Assembly (NCBI RefSeq): GCF_046630445.1
Contig: NC_092341.1
Location: forward strand, 256,728,501-256,792,500
Direction: 5' to 3'
DNA length: 64,000 nt
Source of the DNA: Rutidosis leptorrhynchoides
Lineage: Eukaryota > Streptophyta > Magnoliopsida > Asterales > Asteraceae
In this document: positions 1 to 11,739 of the stretch, piece after piece
Position numbering within the stretch: the stretch's first letter is position 1
Layout of the letters: each line of letters opens with the position of its first letter
The notes under the pieces: model-generated
Database searches by the model: none
The model's input: the letters and a program-made list of their open reading frames with translations, nothing else
Told to the model about the DNA's origin: nothing
Program-made: the position numbers and the translations under genes

Positions 1-349
1 CTCAGGTTTCCTAGAAGTCTTCCGCTGTTGCTTATATGTTAGACAAGCTATGTGCATGGAGTCTTACATGACATACTTTTCAAGGAAACGTTGCATTCAC
101 CAAATTATCACCATGTATCTTATTTTGACTGCATTGTCAACGGAAGTACTATTGTAAACTATTATTTACGGTGATTGTCTATATGTAGAAATCATCAGAT
201 GTCGAAAACCTTTGATTTAAATATTCATTTATGGTGCGCCTTTTCAAAAGAATGCAATGTTTACAAAACGTATCATATAAAGGTCAAATACCTCACAATG
301 AAATCAATGAATGACGTATTGTCCATATGGATTTGGAGCGATCGTCACA
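1..349 (+). mobile_element. 3' end of a truncated LTR (plus orientation)
   Basis: The stretch matches in order the last part of the other LTRs here: a ctcagg block, cttccgctgt, gcatggagtc, a ttgcattca block, and a final segment with cgtatcatata followed by aggtcaaa and cctca. The end near 349 reads gatcgtcaca, like gggtcgttaca in TE-C. No convincing primer site follows, so only an LTR end is called. The start lies outside the window. Confidence 0.6.
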
Positions 350-659
350 CAAGTGGAACTCCGTTAAACCAAGGGTCGAACCAAAATTTTGCATCATAAC
401 CATTACCCATATGAAGACGAAGTAGAGATGCATCGATAGAATAATGAGAATGTAAATTGTCGACCATTTTAGAGATCACTCTATTTGTATGATCGTATCT
501 ATAAATTCCATATGAATCCTTAAATTTGTTTGTATATCTTGGTTTGAAAATTTGATACTAAATCATAAAATACCGAAAAAACTGAAACCAAACCGATACC
601 GGTGCTGCTTTCATATTTTGGCACGTTACTCGGTTTTGAAAAACTTTGCTATTTTAGTA
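350..659. other. Unassigned sequence left of TE-A
   Basis: Nothing recognisable was found: no domain-bearing frame, no LTR core block and no tandem repeat. It may be internal or flanking DNA of the truncated element to its left. The last bases (660-664, TTGGC) are the left target-site copy of TE-A. Confidence 0.4.
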
Positions 660-664
660 TTGGC
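660..664. other. Left target-site copy of TE-A (TTGGC)
   Basis: It directly abuts the TE-A LTR start at 665 and matches 4 of 5 bases of TTGAC at 34634-34638, just outside the other LTR end. Five base pairs is the usual Ty3/gypsy duplication size. Confidence 0.65.
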
Positions 665-2190
665 TGTAATACCCCATCAAAATGTGGCCTTGACGTGCTG
701 TATTACTAGAGGTCAAAGTCCAGTCTTCGTACTATATATGCTTTAATCCTTAGTTTCCATGCTTGACCTCTAACATTTATGTTATTGCGGAAGCGTAGCT
801 AAAGTAGATTACCTGAGAATAACATGCTAAAAACATCAACACAATGGTTGAGTGAATCATAGGTTTAAGTATAAAGCTAGAATGTAGACCACAAGATTTC
901 GTTTGCATGCTCGCAAGCATCGTTAAAAATAGAAAAAGATTCTATAATTTTGAGCACCCGGTAACTAAACCTTAACGTTTGTTTAGTACCCCTGTTTCTA
1001 AGCACACTTAACCACTGTGTACTATCTCAAATAGTATACGCCCGACTAGCCCGGACGGGGATGTCAAGCCCTATGGATCCATATACACCTATTCATGCCC
1101 ACCAGTTCATAAACTGATAGCTACTAGTTACCAAAGCTAAGGGATTTTTGGTTATAACTCGGCATAGAATGTAAGTTTAGTACTTGTGTCTACTTGTAAA
1201 ACAGAAAAATACATGTATTCTCACCCCGAAAACAGTTTATAAAATAATTAAAAAGTTGGGGCTATGACTCACCTTAAGAGCACAGTAAATGGTGTGATAG
1301 CAAATAGCAGCGGTGGTCCAAAGTTGTCAACCTATCATCATTAGGTTTAAGTTAGTTAGATCATCATGGTCATCATCATCATTATAGTTATGTGTTTATA
1401 TATATATTCATCTACATTTTCGGTGTTCCTTTTAAGAGTTTCAAATATTTATCATTCTCACAGTTTAGATGTTGTATAACTCAAACGATCTTCGTTGCTA
1501 TCAAGTAAGTCAATGGACAACCAGATGTAACCGGGGGCCAGGACTCTTGATCTGTAACGACCCGACCTTTTCGACTTGCTTTTGTGCTTTGTGCCTTCAC
1601 GAAACTGCGTATTTGTGCGTACTGAGCTATATTATACTCTGGGATCTTACTACATGTGGATTACTTTCGTTTATATGTTAAAACGTGTCATTAAGTACGT
1701 AGGTTACTTAACTTGATCCCCGGAAGCCTTTACGACCGTTAGTGCCACTTAACGTTTAGAACGAGCTATGTTTGTCGGTACACGTTTAACTTTGGTCATA
1801 ATCGGAATATTATGACTACGAAATACTAATTGTTATTTTATAATAACAATTACTTGGGCTTTTTGGATGCTTAATTACGCTTAGTAATTTACTAGAACAT
1901 ACTAGTTAGTCTTGTTGGACTTTCTACCTTGTTGGACTTTAGCCCACCCTACTCTAGCTAGTGGACTATTTAATTAGCCCAATTATTAGTGGATTATGAC
2001 CCAATTATATGTAAGACAAATGCCCATTTATAAGAGCCAACATACTATCAATTTTTCTTACCATTATTCTTAATGTTGCGTGAGATCCAAACAATAATCA
2101 CCACTTTTAGACCACCACTAATCAAAAAGCAACTTGTTCCCCCCCCCCCTTGTCCCCCCAAAGTCGACGGCCAAAGGGCCTCCCCACCCC

Positions 2191-2198
2191 TATAAATA
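2191..2198 (+). promoter_or_regulatory. Candidate TATA box of solo LTR 1
   Basis: TATAAATA follows a C-rich stretch and precedes a CT-rich leader, as expected for the U3/R boundary of a plant LTR. It lies about 640 bp into the LTR. Activity cannot be read from sequence. Confidence 0.6.
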
Positions 2199-2399
2199 TC
2201 AAGCCATTTCCTCACATTTCACACTTGATTTCATTCTCATTTTTCACACACTTGTTCTCTTATTTTCTCTCTAGTCTTTTTCACTCTAAAACTTGTAAGT
2301 TTCTTGATTTTCTTCTTCTTCTTCTTCTTCCTTTCTTGGTCACGACATCATCATCATTGGAAGATCAAGCACTTTAGCTTTTAGATCTTGTTATATCTT

Positions 2400-2800
2400 G
2401 TAGATTCAAATTTGGATTTGAATCCTTCAAGAACATGGAAGATTCAAGCTTCCTAGCTTTGAATCTTCACTTATTTTGTTAGATCTAAATATTTTAGCTT
2501 ATAATCTTTGTATTTTGTTGTAATGATCCAAACTTGTGTTTGTAGTCTTCATGTAACTTGAAGATCTAGCTTCATGCTTCAAGGATCTCCAAGAACAATC
2601 AAGATTCAAGCTTTCTAGCTTTGAATCTTCATTTCTTTTGTTGGATCTAAGTTTTCTAACTTATGATCTCATTATTTTATTATAAAGATCAAAACTTGTG
2701 TTTATGATCTTCATGTAACTTGAAGATCTAAGCTTTATGTTTCAAGATCTTCAAGAACACCAAAGATTCAAGCTTTCTATTTGTAATCTCATAACTTGTG
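2400..2800. repeat. Degenerate tandem repeat, period about 161 bp, in solo LTR 1
   Basis: Blocks with gattcaagctt, ctagctttgaatc, cttcatgtaacttgaagatc and caagaaca recur near 2439, 2600 and 2762. Each unit has short inverted repeats, such as gattcaagc against gctttgaatc, and cttcatgtaacttgaag. It lies downstream of the TATA box and would be transcribed. Confidence 0.65.
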
Positions 2801-5284
2801 TGAAAAGGATCCAAGCTCTATAGCTTAGGGTTCCATTACTTTATTTGATCAAGTTTGTGTTCATACTTGTTTGATTGAAGGAAAGTTTATATCTTTAGTT
2901 GTAAATAGAATTTGTATTTGTGTTAAGACTAAGAATATGATGTAACCTTGGTTCATCATCCTTCTAAAACTCTTAAGTGAGTTGTATTCTTACTAGATCT
3001 TAACATATTGTGTGTTGATGGTTGAATCTGGGTCAAAGTGATGCTAACACATCAATGAGTTGTACACTTGAAGCTACAAGCATCAAGGATGAGAACCGTG
3101 ATGAGCATCAAGCACCAAGAATCCCACCGGAGCACTTGTTTACTGTTTTTTTGGGTTCTGATCAGACTCCTGGACTTCTGTAAAATTGATTTTTAGATAG
3201 TTCGTTTCGAGTAGATGACTTTTCGTTTAGGCCTGGCCTAAATCCGATATACGGTTTAGGATTTATAGCCTTCCGAAAGTCACTACGCCTTTGTAACGAC
3301 GTGTTGAAAATTCTGACCTTCTTGCACTTAAATCGTCGCCACGGTCAAACAAAGATGAGTTAGATTCTGAAAATTGGTCAGTGGTTAGAGGACTCACATA
3401 CGGAACCAGGGCCACTGACTACGCGAGTTTTTGATTTGTATAGAGGTCGTAACAGCTGTCCAAAGTCAGCCTTTTATTTCGATCTCTATTCTTGTTAAAC
3501 TTACTTTAACTTTGATGATGATGATGATGATGACACTTAAACTTAATTTATGCACTTTTAAACTTACGAGGACAACATACTGACCTAGTAACCTTTGACT
3601 TAGGTTGACGACCTTTCAGACTGACTTACTACCTGCATACATTTCATATCAACTTTTACTGCTTATTCACTGTGAGTTATAGCATCCCTTTTTACTTTGA
3701 CTATTTTTGGGACTGAGAATACATGCGCTTTTTACGTTTTACATACTAGACACGCGTACTTAAACTTTATATATGTGTGGGTAACATAACAGCACAAAGA
3801 TTCCCCTTTGCTCGGTAACGTTTAATCATTGGTTTCCTAACCGTGAACGCGAATCTTAGATATGGATCCATAGGGTTTGACATCCCCACTCAGGTTAGTC
3901 GCGCTAGCATTCAACGGGTGTTTAATACTTTGAGGACAAACGCACTCGCCAAGTGCACTTTTAGGGGGTGATATACATACGTTAAGTCTAGTTATCGGGT
4001 GCCCACGGTTAAGCATATACTTTTCATACTAATTTAAACTGCTGATTGAAGCACTAAAATCTCGTGGTCTACATTACTTTACTGATTACAAACTATAGCT
4101 AACCAACATTTGTGTTGACTTTTAAGCGTGTATTTCTCAGGTGCTTAGACGATGTTGCTTCTGCTGTTAGACTTGCTGTCTTGGTGTTATAGACTTGCTG
4201 TTATGGACCTGCTGTGTTAAATTTTTGTTGCATTACATAGAGATGTCTCAATCATGAAAATTTTATTTTGCATTCGTAACTTATGTTAGTTTCAAACAAT
4301 GGCTTTGTAATGACCTTTTGGTCACATACTTATGTTAACGCTTCTATTCATAGGAAGCACGTTATCTTTTGTAAAACGCTATCTTTTTATGAATGCAAAA
4401 CTGGTTTTCAAACATCATATAGTGTTTGACCTTGTAATGATCCTGTTGTCGATGAACCGTACATGATGGTTTTGTACGGGGCGTGACATGATCTGACTTT
4501 AATTCGTGATATTCGAGATCCACAACCATATCCCAAACTGGCAACCTAGACACCATCCATGACCGTAAGTAGCGGTGAGACTCGTGAAAGTCATACGTTA
4601 TCTGTTTGTGATTATAATTCCACGTACGTTCTAGTGAGTATAGAAATATCACTTGTTTAATTTGTTTTCGGTATGTTACAAATGTATAATATATTATCAT
4701 GATATTTTATATTATATCTTTTATGGTAATGTCTTGCTATATCTAATAGATAACGTTTTATTTATATATAAAGTTTGCAAACTTTATAAAATGTATGATA
4801 TTATTCTTTAAATAATATTTAAATCGTAATATAATTCCTCGTAATATATTTTTTTCCTTCCATGTATACAATTACACACATACACATATACTTCTAATTA
4901 TGTGGTACGTATATATACATCTACATTTATACATGCGTGCACTCTTGTATACATGTATACCTACATATACGCATAAACATAATCTTTTATATATCTATAT
5001 GTTTCATATATACAATATCCATATTTTATCAAATCTTTTTAGGGTTTCAAGATCAAATCAAATCTTTTTACTTATAATATACTACCATAAGATCTTATAC
5101 ATTTATACAAAATTACCCTATATCCATAACATATCTTTTATATCTCATATCTTTAATAATACTCTTTTATATAAGTCATCCTTCTATATAACTCGTTTTA
5201 TATAAATTCATAAAAATAACTATAGTAATAAAGTTTTATTAAAGAGTCGTTATAACGATGATTATTATTATTATAGCTTATAAA

Positions 5285-5288
<4 letters not shown>

Positions 5289-5346
<58 letters not shown>
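5289..5346. repeat. (AT)n microsatellite in TE-A left LTR
   Basis: An almost pure AT dinucleotide run. The right LTR copy lost this segment in the deletion at the TE-C 5' junction. Confidence 0.9.
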
Positions 5347-5350
<4 letters not shown>

Positions 5351-5569
5351 AAAAATGTGGTATAGTTATTCATAATAAAGGTACGTTTAAATATCATAGT
5401 ACTACTTTAGGTTAAGAGTGTTTAACATATTTATTTATGAAAGTTAATATAATTATCTATAAAAGTTTTATATATTATAGTTATCATTATATTATAATTA
5501 TTATATTTATATTTATTCCGAATAAAATATAGTTAAATAATCGTATGAAAACAAACATCGATACGCCGC

Positions 5570-5720
5570 ATCACGGGCAAGACACGACGCATCAAAAGAT
5601 TGCATGATGCGCCGCATCTACCATCATGATGCGCCGCATCATGTATTAGTTTGATTTGGTTTAACATGCGACGCATGTTGTAAATATTATGCCGTATTAG
5701 TATTAATTGTGTGCGTTGCA
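5570..5720 (-). repeat. Cluster of GATGCG/CGCATC near-palindromes in TE-A LTR
   Basis: The motif gatgcgccgcatc (arms GATGCG and CGCATC around one base) occurs twice, with related acgccgcatc, cgacgcatca and catgcgacgcatg nearby. The right LTR keeps the cluster near 33450-33615. On the minus strand it lies downstream of the TATA box, so it would be in the transcript. Confidence 0.6.
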
Positions 5721-6014
5721 TCGTATAGCATGTATGGGAGTGTTTTTCATATTTCAGTTTACGAAATCATACCTTTATATTTAGGAATCAAAGTAGTAAT
5801 GATATAAAAATTTTAATCATAAAGTCTATAGTTTAAAAATTTACCTTCGGTGTATTATTCGTGCGAGAAGCATAAATGATGAAATGAGCACCAGGAAGTT
5901 GATGTGGTTTATTATTTTTGGTGGGATTTATGGGATTCGACGAGCAGCACGAGCCGAGAGCAAATAAAGGGTTTTAAATTTTACGAATGAGTTGAATGAT
6001 TATGGGGTTAGGGG

Positions 6015-6022
6015 TATTTATA
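6015..6022 (-). promoter_or_regulatory. Candidate TATA box of TE-A (left LTR)
   Basis: On the minus strand this reads TATAAATA followed by CCCC. The same box is kept in the right LTR at 33903-33910, the copy that would drive the element. Confidence 0.55.
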
Positions 6023-6175
6023 GGGAGTGATTAGGGTTAGATTTAGGTTAATTGGAGTGGGGAACAAGTCATTAGGAAGATTCTAGATATCTTCCATTTA
6101 ATTAATTAATTTGTAATTTAATTTATTTTTTTAACTTAGTTTATTTATTTATTTTATTTTGTATATATATACATA

Positions 6176-6180
6176 TATAC

Positions 6181-6231
<51 letters not shown>
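6176..6231. repeat. (AT)n microsatellite in TE-A left LTR
   Basis: A near-pure TA run next to tacatatatacg. The right LTR has a longer, interrupted version at 34080-34242. Confidence 0.9.
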
Positions 6232-6237
<6 letters not shown>

Positions 6238-6620
6238 TCACTTATTTATATTACTCCGTATACTCATTTATTTATTTTCATTATTTGCTTACTATTATTA
6301 TTTATTTTTTTTACTCCATATCCATATTCTATATGTATATATATTTTGTTTATAAAAAGTACACTCTAATCTTTTTACCTTTTATTCATGTTTTATTTAT
6401 TTGTAACGATGATGATCCAAGTCCAATAAGTCTCGGTAATTTTAATTACCCTTTAATCTCGTTGGCTTCACAGAACCAAAAAGTCTAGGTTTTCCTAACC
6501 GGTTTAGTTTTAAAGTCGACCTAGGACATTTCCTAACTTCTAAGTTTGTGTTCGTTAAATTCTTTAACGGCCGTCAACATATAAACCAAAAATCATAACG
6601 GAAAAAGTCGGGTTGTTATA

Positions 6621-6656
6621 GTACCCACCCGTTATTGGAAATTTCGTACCAAAATT
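6621..6656 (-). promoter_or_regulatory. TE-A polypurine tract and upstream palindrome
   Basis: On the minus strand a decayed palindrome (6640-6656, arms like AATTTCG and CGAAATT) is followed by aacgggtgggtac and then the LTR start TATAACAACC. The same order occurs at the ends of TE-C, TE-D, TE-E and TE-F, supporting this as the plus-strand primer. Confidence 0.7.
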
Positions 6657-8435
6657 TAGTCGTTGCCATCAGTCGACGTTGCGTTTGCAAATAGGTGAGG
6701 ATATTTCTCTTTCATTTGGTCTTCACGTTCCCATGTGAACTCAGGTCCTCGACGGGCGTTCCAACGAACTTTTACGATCGGTATCTTACTTTGTCTAAGC
6801 CCTTTGACTTTACGATCCATGATCTCAGCAGGTTCTTCAACAAAGTTCAGCTTATCATCAATTTGAATTTCCTCGAGAGGAACAACAAGGTCCTCTTGTG
6901 CTAGAAATTTCCTCAGATTTGACACGTGAAAAGTGTCGTAAATTCCGAAAAGTTGTGGAGGTAATTCTAGTCGGTAGGCCATCGGCCCAATACGTTCGGT
7001 GATCTTAAATGCTCCCACATATCTTGGGTTCAACTTCCCACATTTACCAAAGCGTATCACTCCTTTCCAAGGTGACACCTTTAGCATAACCCTATCCCCG
7101 ACTTGAAATTCTAAGTCTTTCCTTCGAACGTCGGCGTAGCTCTTTTGATGACTTCGGGCCGTCCCTAGCCTTTGTTTAATCTTTGCAATGTGTTCGGTCG
7201 TCTCGTGGATAATCTCTGGACCAGTCAACTGTCGGTCACCCACTTCGTTCCAACAGATTGGCGATCTACATTTTGGCTTAGAGCGCTTCAATTGAGTGGT
7301 AGCTGTTATTATATGAAATCTCAGCTAATGGCAGGAGTCCGTCCCATCCTTCATTAAGGCAACCACATATGCTCACAACATGTCTTTATGGTATGCGGTA
7401 CTCATATCTAGTTGCGTTTCCCCAAAGCTTCTTGTGAGGATCTCCATAATCGCGAGATAAATTGGCTATCAAGGTCAGATATAATGAATATAGGCTCTTC
7501 ATGCCTCGACATAACTTTCTTCAAGTATGTTTGTGCCAGTTTCTCAATGTTGTCAGTTTCTTTATTAGGTAAGAAATGAGTAGGTTTGGTTAGGCGATCA
7601 ACTAGTACCCCAAATAGTATCGTAACCGCTCATGGTCTTAGGTAACTTTGTGTTGAATTCTATGGTAATGGGTTCTCACTTTCACTCAAAAATTCTCAAG
7701 TTGCTGCAATAAGCCTGATGGTCTTTGATGCTCGGTCTTGACTTTAGAACAAGTTAAGCATGCTCCAACAATAGTAGCAGTATCCGCTTTCATGCTAGGC
7801 TACCAATAAAACATTTTCAAGCCATGGTACATTTCGTCGATACCTGGGTGAATCAAATATCTTGTCTTATGTGCTTCATCTAGCACCAACTTCCTTAATC
7901 CTCCAGCTCTTAGCTATTAGTACCTAAATTTGTCCAGTGTATTATCGGATTTCATCACTTTTAACTTCGAATTTCTTATCCAATCCTTTGATAGATTCAT
8001 CCCTCACATTCTCCTTCTTGAGTGCTTCGATATGTGCATCTCGAATTCGTGAAGTGAGTTTTTTATAAACTACCACGTTTGGTACTCGTACTCGTAGTGG
8101 TTTTACTCTCTATTTCTGACTTAAAGCATCGAAAATCGAGTTCGCTTTTTCCAGGGTGAGCCTTTCCGATTTAAATCATGAGATGTGTAGGTTTGCTCAT
8201 GAATCTTCGGTTAACGTGATGCATAAGCAATGACCTTCTGTCGTTGTATCAATACACAACCAAATTCTTGGCGTGAAGCATTACAATGAAGTCATCATTC
8301 CCTTCTGGTAATGATAAAACAGGTGCGGAAGTTAACTTTTGCTTCAGTAGCAGTCTCTTGCTGATTGGACCATGCATACTTCTTGCCTCTGTGAGTTAAG
8401 GCAGTTAATGGTCGAGCAATTCTTGAGAAATCTTC
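6656..8435 (-). pseudogene. TE-A pol remnant: RNase H, integrase and chromodomain-like tail
   Basis: This is the 3' part of pol. The longest open piece (6656-7291, 211 codons) begins after the integrase core at [20 protein letters not shown], continues through [19 protein letters not shown] and HVSNLRKFL, and ends in a chromodomain-like segment with [14 protein letters not shown] and KYPHLF. Upstream sequence to 8435 shows decayed integrase and RNase H similarity broken by many stops and shifts. At 8435 the frame joins, across solo LTR 2, to 11740. In intact relatives integrase inserts the cDNA and the chromodomain biases targeting; here neither can be made. Confidence 0.8.
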
Positions 8436-9799
8436 TGTCACGACCCTACTTTTTCCGTTATCTTTTACCGTTTATTATTTAATGCCCCTTAATTGTTATT
8501 CGTGCCACGTTATTTCTATGATCTATATTATTATTTTAGTAAAAATATATTAATTATTATTTGTTATGTGAATATTTGTATTCATATTTAATTCTGTACG
8601 TTTCTACGTGTCGTGGATTTCTATCCGGCGAATCTTTTCGGTTTTCAAACCAACGGTCAGACTTTTGAGATTTTTGAATCCTAATTATTTTAAATATGAT
8701 ATTTTGATGTCATATGAATATATATAGTGTTTATATATTTTATTTATCGCGTATATGTTATCTCTCCGAAGATTTAATCGCGTAGTAGCGTTTTCGCGTT
8801 TCGGGCTTTGTTCGAGCTTTCGGGCCACAAGCTTTTAGTCTTTAATAATTTTGGGCTAGAGAGGGGCCCACCCTCTCACTTTATGGTTGAAAATTTCAAA
8901 GAGGAGGGGGTTAGGTTGTCAACTTTTCAATCTTGGGATTTATTTGATTAAAACCACTAAAATGCTTCTCATTTTAACCTAGCACCTTATTTTTTTTTCT
9001 CTCCTCTCCTTGAACGACCCACACCTCCATCGTCATCATCATAATCATCCAACATCATCATAGCAAGGATTCTTCATCATTTCTCAAGGCTTGTTACATA
9101 ATCGGGTTGCTATTTTCGCGTTTTTTCATCCTCTTCTTCTCGATTCTTGATTAGGGTATAAACCCTAACCCTAGATTTTTCCTTTATACTTATTTTTACT
9201 GATTATGATCTTATTTTGATGCTATAGTAATTGTATGTTGTTGTATTGTTGAATTGATGCATAGAATCACTCGTTAATTCATGATTTCGGTTTGGTTGAT
9301 TTTGGACAGCAGCTTATTCGACCATTTCTGTAAACTCAACTAGTTTAAATGTTAAATTAAAGTTTCTAGATGTGTTCCTCTCATCAATACATTGATTTTA
9401 GACTCCGAATTCATGTTATTTCGATTCCCGGAACTTAAATTGTGATTAAAATGGTGTTTTCATGAAATCAAAATATAAGAACGAATGTGTTCAGATTTGG
9501 TCCGACTTTGTGACCATTTTTGGAGTATGTAGGGTGTACTAGTGTGTTAGGATTGATGATTGGATGAACATTCATGTTCGGGTCATCGAAATCCGAGCCA
9601 CGGATCACCCGTTATGACTAAAACTTGTTTTTGATCGGATTAAAGTCCCAAGTTGAATTAGGGCTGATGGTCACAACTTGGTGGCTGTTCTTGGGGTGTT
9701 CTTGAGTGCACTAATGTGTCGGGTAGTTTGGTTAGGCCAAGATATATATAAGACTCGTCGAAAACCGATACCCAGGGCTCAAGTTATGACCCGATGAAC

Positions 9800-10420
9800 T
9801 TTTAATTAAAACTTATGGTTATAACATCTAACTTATGATATAAAATAATGATTTTCATTATCATTAAATTACTTATGATACAAAAGTTATTAATATAATT
9901 TAAGACTTATGATATACATATTTATTATATCATTATTAATTACATTTAGATTAATGAAGCGTTTAATTAAACTTATGATTAATAATACTTTTATTATTAA
10001 TGAAAAATACTTATGGCAAGTATTAAACTTATGTTATGAGATTATTATAATAAGACTTATAATAAGGATTAAGTAATTATTTAATTATTATAAGGCTTAG
10101 TTATTATTTAATTATAATTCAATTATTAAATACTCATGATTTAATAATTTTAATTAAAACTTATGATATGATTAATAATTCATTATTAATTAATAATACT
10201 TATGAGATGATTAAAATTTATTATTAATTAATAATACTTATGTTATGATTAATATTTAATTAATTAATTAAATACTTATGTTATAATAATTATATCATTT
10301 AAACTTATGTAACTTTAATAATTCATTTTAATTTAATTAAACTTATGATATGACATGATTATACATATATGACTTTATATAACATTATAACTTATATTAT
10401 TAATATAATTTATACTTTAA
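9800..10420. repeat. AT-rich degenerate repeat region in solo LTR 2
   Basis: The phrase acttatgat or a close variant recurs many times, separated by tails of T, A and ATTA. It looks like slippage-grown simple sequence. No coding signal. Confidence 0.6.
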
Positions 10421-10424
10421 AATT

Positions 10425-10710
10425 CAATGTTGACTATGTTTGACCAAGGTTGACTTTTGAGTTGACTTTCAGTTGACTTTGACTTTCAGTTGACTTTTAT
10501 TGACTTTCTAATTAAGGAAACTTACCTAACTTATAAACTTTCCAAAAATAGCAACTTTCTAAATATGGAAACTTTACAAAAATAGAAACTTTCCTAAAAT
10601 AGAAACTTTCCCAAAATAAAAACTTTCCTAAAATAGAAACTTTCCTAAAATAGAAATTTTCCAAAAATGGAAACCTGCTAAAAATAGAAACTTTCTAAAA
10701 ATAGAAAGTA
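10425..10710. repeat. Short-period repeats in solo LTR 2
   Basis: First, gttgacttt recurs about six times (10430-10506). Then, to 10710, units like gaaactttcc, aaaaatag recur at about 20-bp spacing. Both are low-complexity expansions. Confidence 0.7.
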
Positions 10711-11739
10711 CGCGTCCTTACGCTGTTCTAATCAAACCGAAGCATACTGAGTGTTGTTCTATGATTACTTGCAACAAGTACTATAACTATCATACTAAGA
10801 CTTGACCTAAGTTAGTTTTTTATATCGACCTACTTTATTTATCGGTCGGCGTTGTGATCTCACTTTATCATTTTATGTTCGCATTTCTATGTTGTTGCTT
10901 CATTTACGTAAATGTGAGTTATAGTCCCACTTTTCTATTTTATATCTTTTGGGATGAGAATACATGCATTTTTTTTATATTGGACACAAGTGGAAGTTGG
11001 TTTAAGTTATTCATTGTGAGTTGAACGAAAATATTCCCTAGTCTGGTAACTGTAATCACTGGTTTCTACTGGTGAACGCGAATCCTATGGATAGATCTAT
11101 CGGGTTTGACAACCCCATTTCATGCTAGTCGCGCTAGCAATTTTTGAAGACGGAATGTATTAGTACTTCGTAATTATTTGAAGATACACCTGTTCAGTGT
11201 ATATTATGTTTGGTAAGGGTGGAATTGGTTAAGTGGTTACCAGGTGGCTCACGGGTTAATAGAATAATGTTTTATATGTTTTCGAGCATATAATTTTAGT
11301 GGTCCAAAATAAGGATTTATGTTTTCAAACATAGATTTTTACGGTTTAAATTAAATATTGTTTGCAATATTAAACCTATAATTCACTCAACAATTTTGTT
11401 GACAGTTACTCGCATGTTTTATTCTCAGGTTCATGATTGATTGCTTCCGTTGTGCTTAGAGAGTCTGCATATTTATGATGGCAGCTTTTGTTAAACATTA
11501 ACTTACATTCTATTTTGATTCATTAAATTGTGGGTGTTGTTGACTTTGTTTTGGTCAACTTTTGATTAAGTATTTATGTATGGTTTTTCTAAACTTACAT
11601 ATTTTGGTAGGTTTCCTTTATAGGAAATCATTTTTAAATAAAGAATGCAAGGTTATTTATTAAATACATTTAGAGTTATGATCAAGCTGTGGGACCAAGA
11701 TAACGATGGTCGTCAAGTGTACTTTGACGGGTCGTTAAA

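Larger units (their letters stand above)
1553..4488 (+). mobile_element. Solo LTR 1 (2.9 kb) inside the TE-A left LTR
   Basis: It starts TGTAACGACCCG, ends GGGGCGTGACA, and is flanked by perfect TGATC copies at 1548-1552 and 4489-4493. The right LTR of TE-A shows the undisrupted site near 15337-15341, proving the insertion. It has no primer site, polypurine tract or coding sequence, so it is a solo LTR left by LTR-LTR recombination. It contains a TATA box, a CTT-rich leader, a 161-bp tandem repeat and the shared LTR core near 3860-3908. Confidence 0.9.
665..6620 (-). mobile_element. TE-A 3' LTR (left copy), interrupted by a solo LTR
   Basis: After removing the solo LTR and its extra target copy, about 3.0 kb remains. 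It aligns with 14435-15531, 24498-24732 and 33256-34633 on the right. Both terminal motifs are present. On the minus strand it has a TATA box (6015-6022), near-palindromic GATGCG/CGCATC motifs downstream, the shared LTR core (1041-1085), and two (AT)n tracts. Confidence 0.85.
8436..11739 (+). mobile_element. Solo LTR 2 (3.3 kb) inside TE-A pol
   Basis: It begins TGTCACGACCC and ends GGGTCGTTAAA, where the usual last CA appears as AA. TCTTC flanks it at 8431-8435 and 11740-11744. Removing it with one TCTTC restores codon phase in the host pol: the minus-strand frame YYRRSIED joins FSRIARPLTAL. It holds the shared LTR core (11072-11139) and the ttctcagg...gcttccg block near 11425, both in plus orientation. 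No internal domain is present. Confidence 0.88.

Noticed and set aside
2150..2377. A 75-codon frame after the TATA box of solo LTR 1
   Set aside because: It translates a pyrimidine-rich leader (CTT repeats). No ATG context or domain support; solo LTRs carry no genes.
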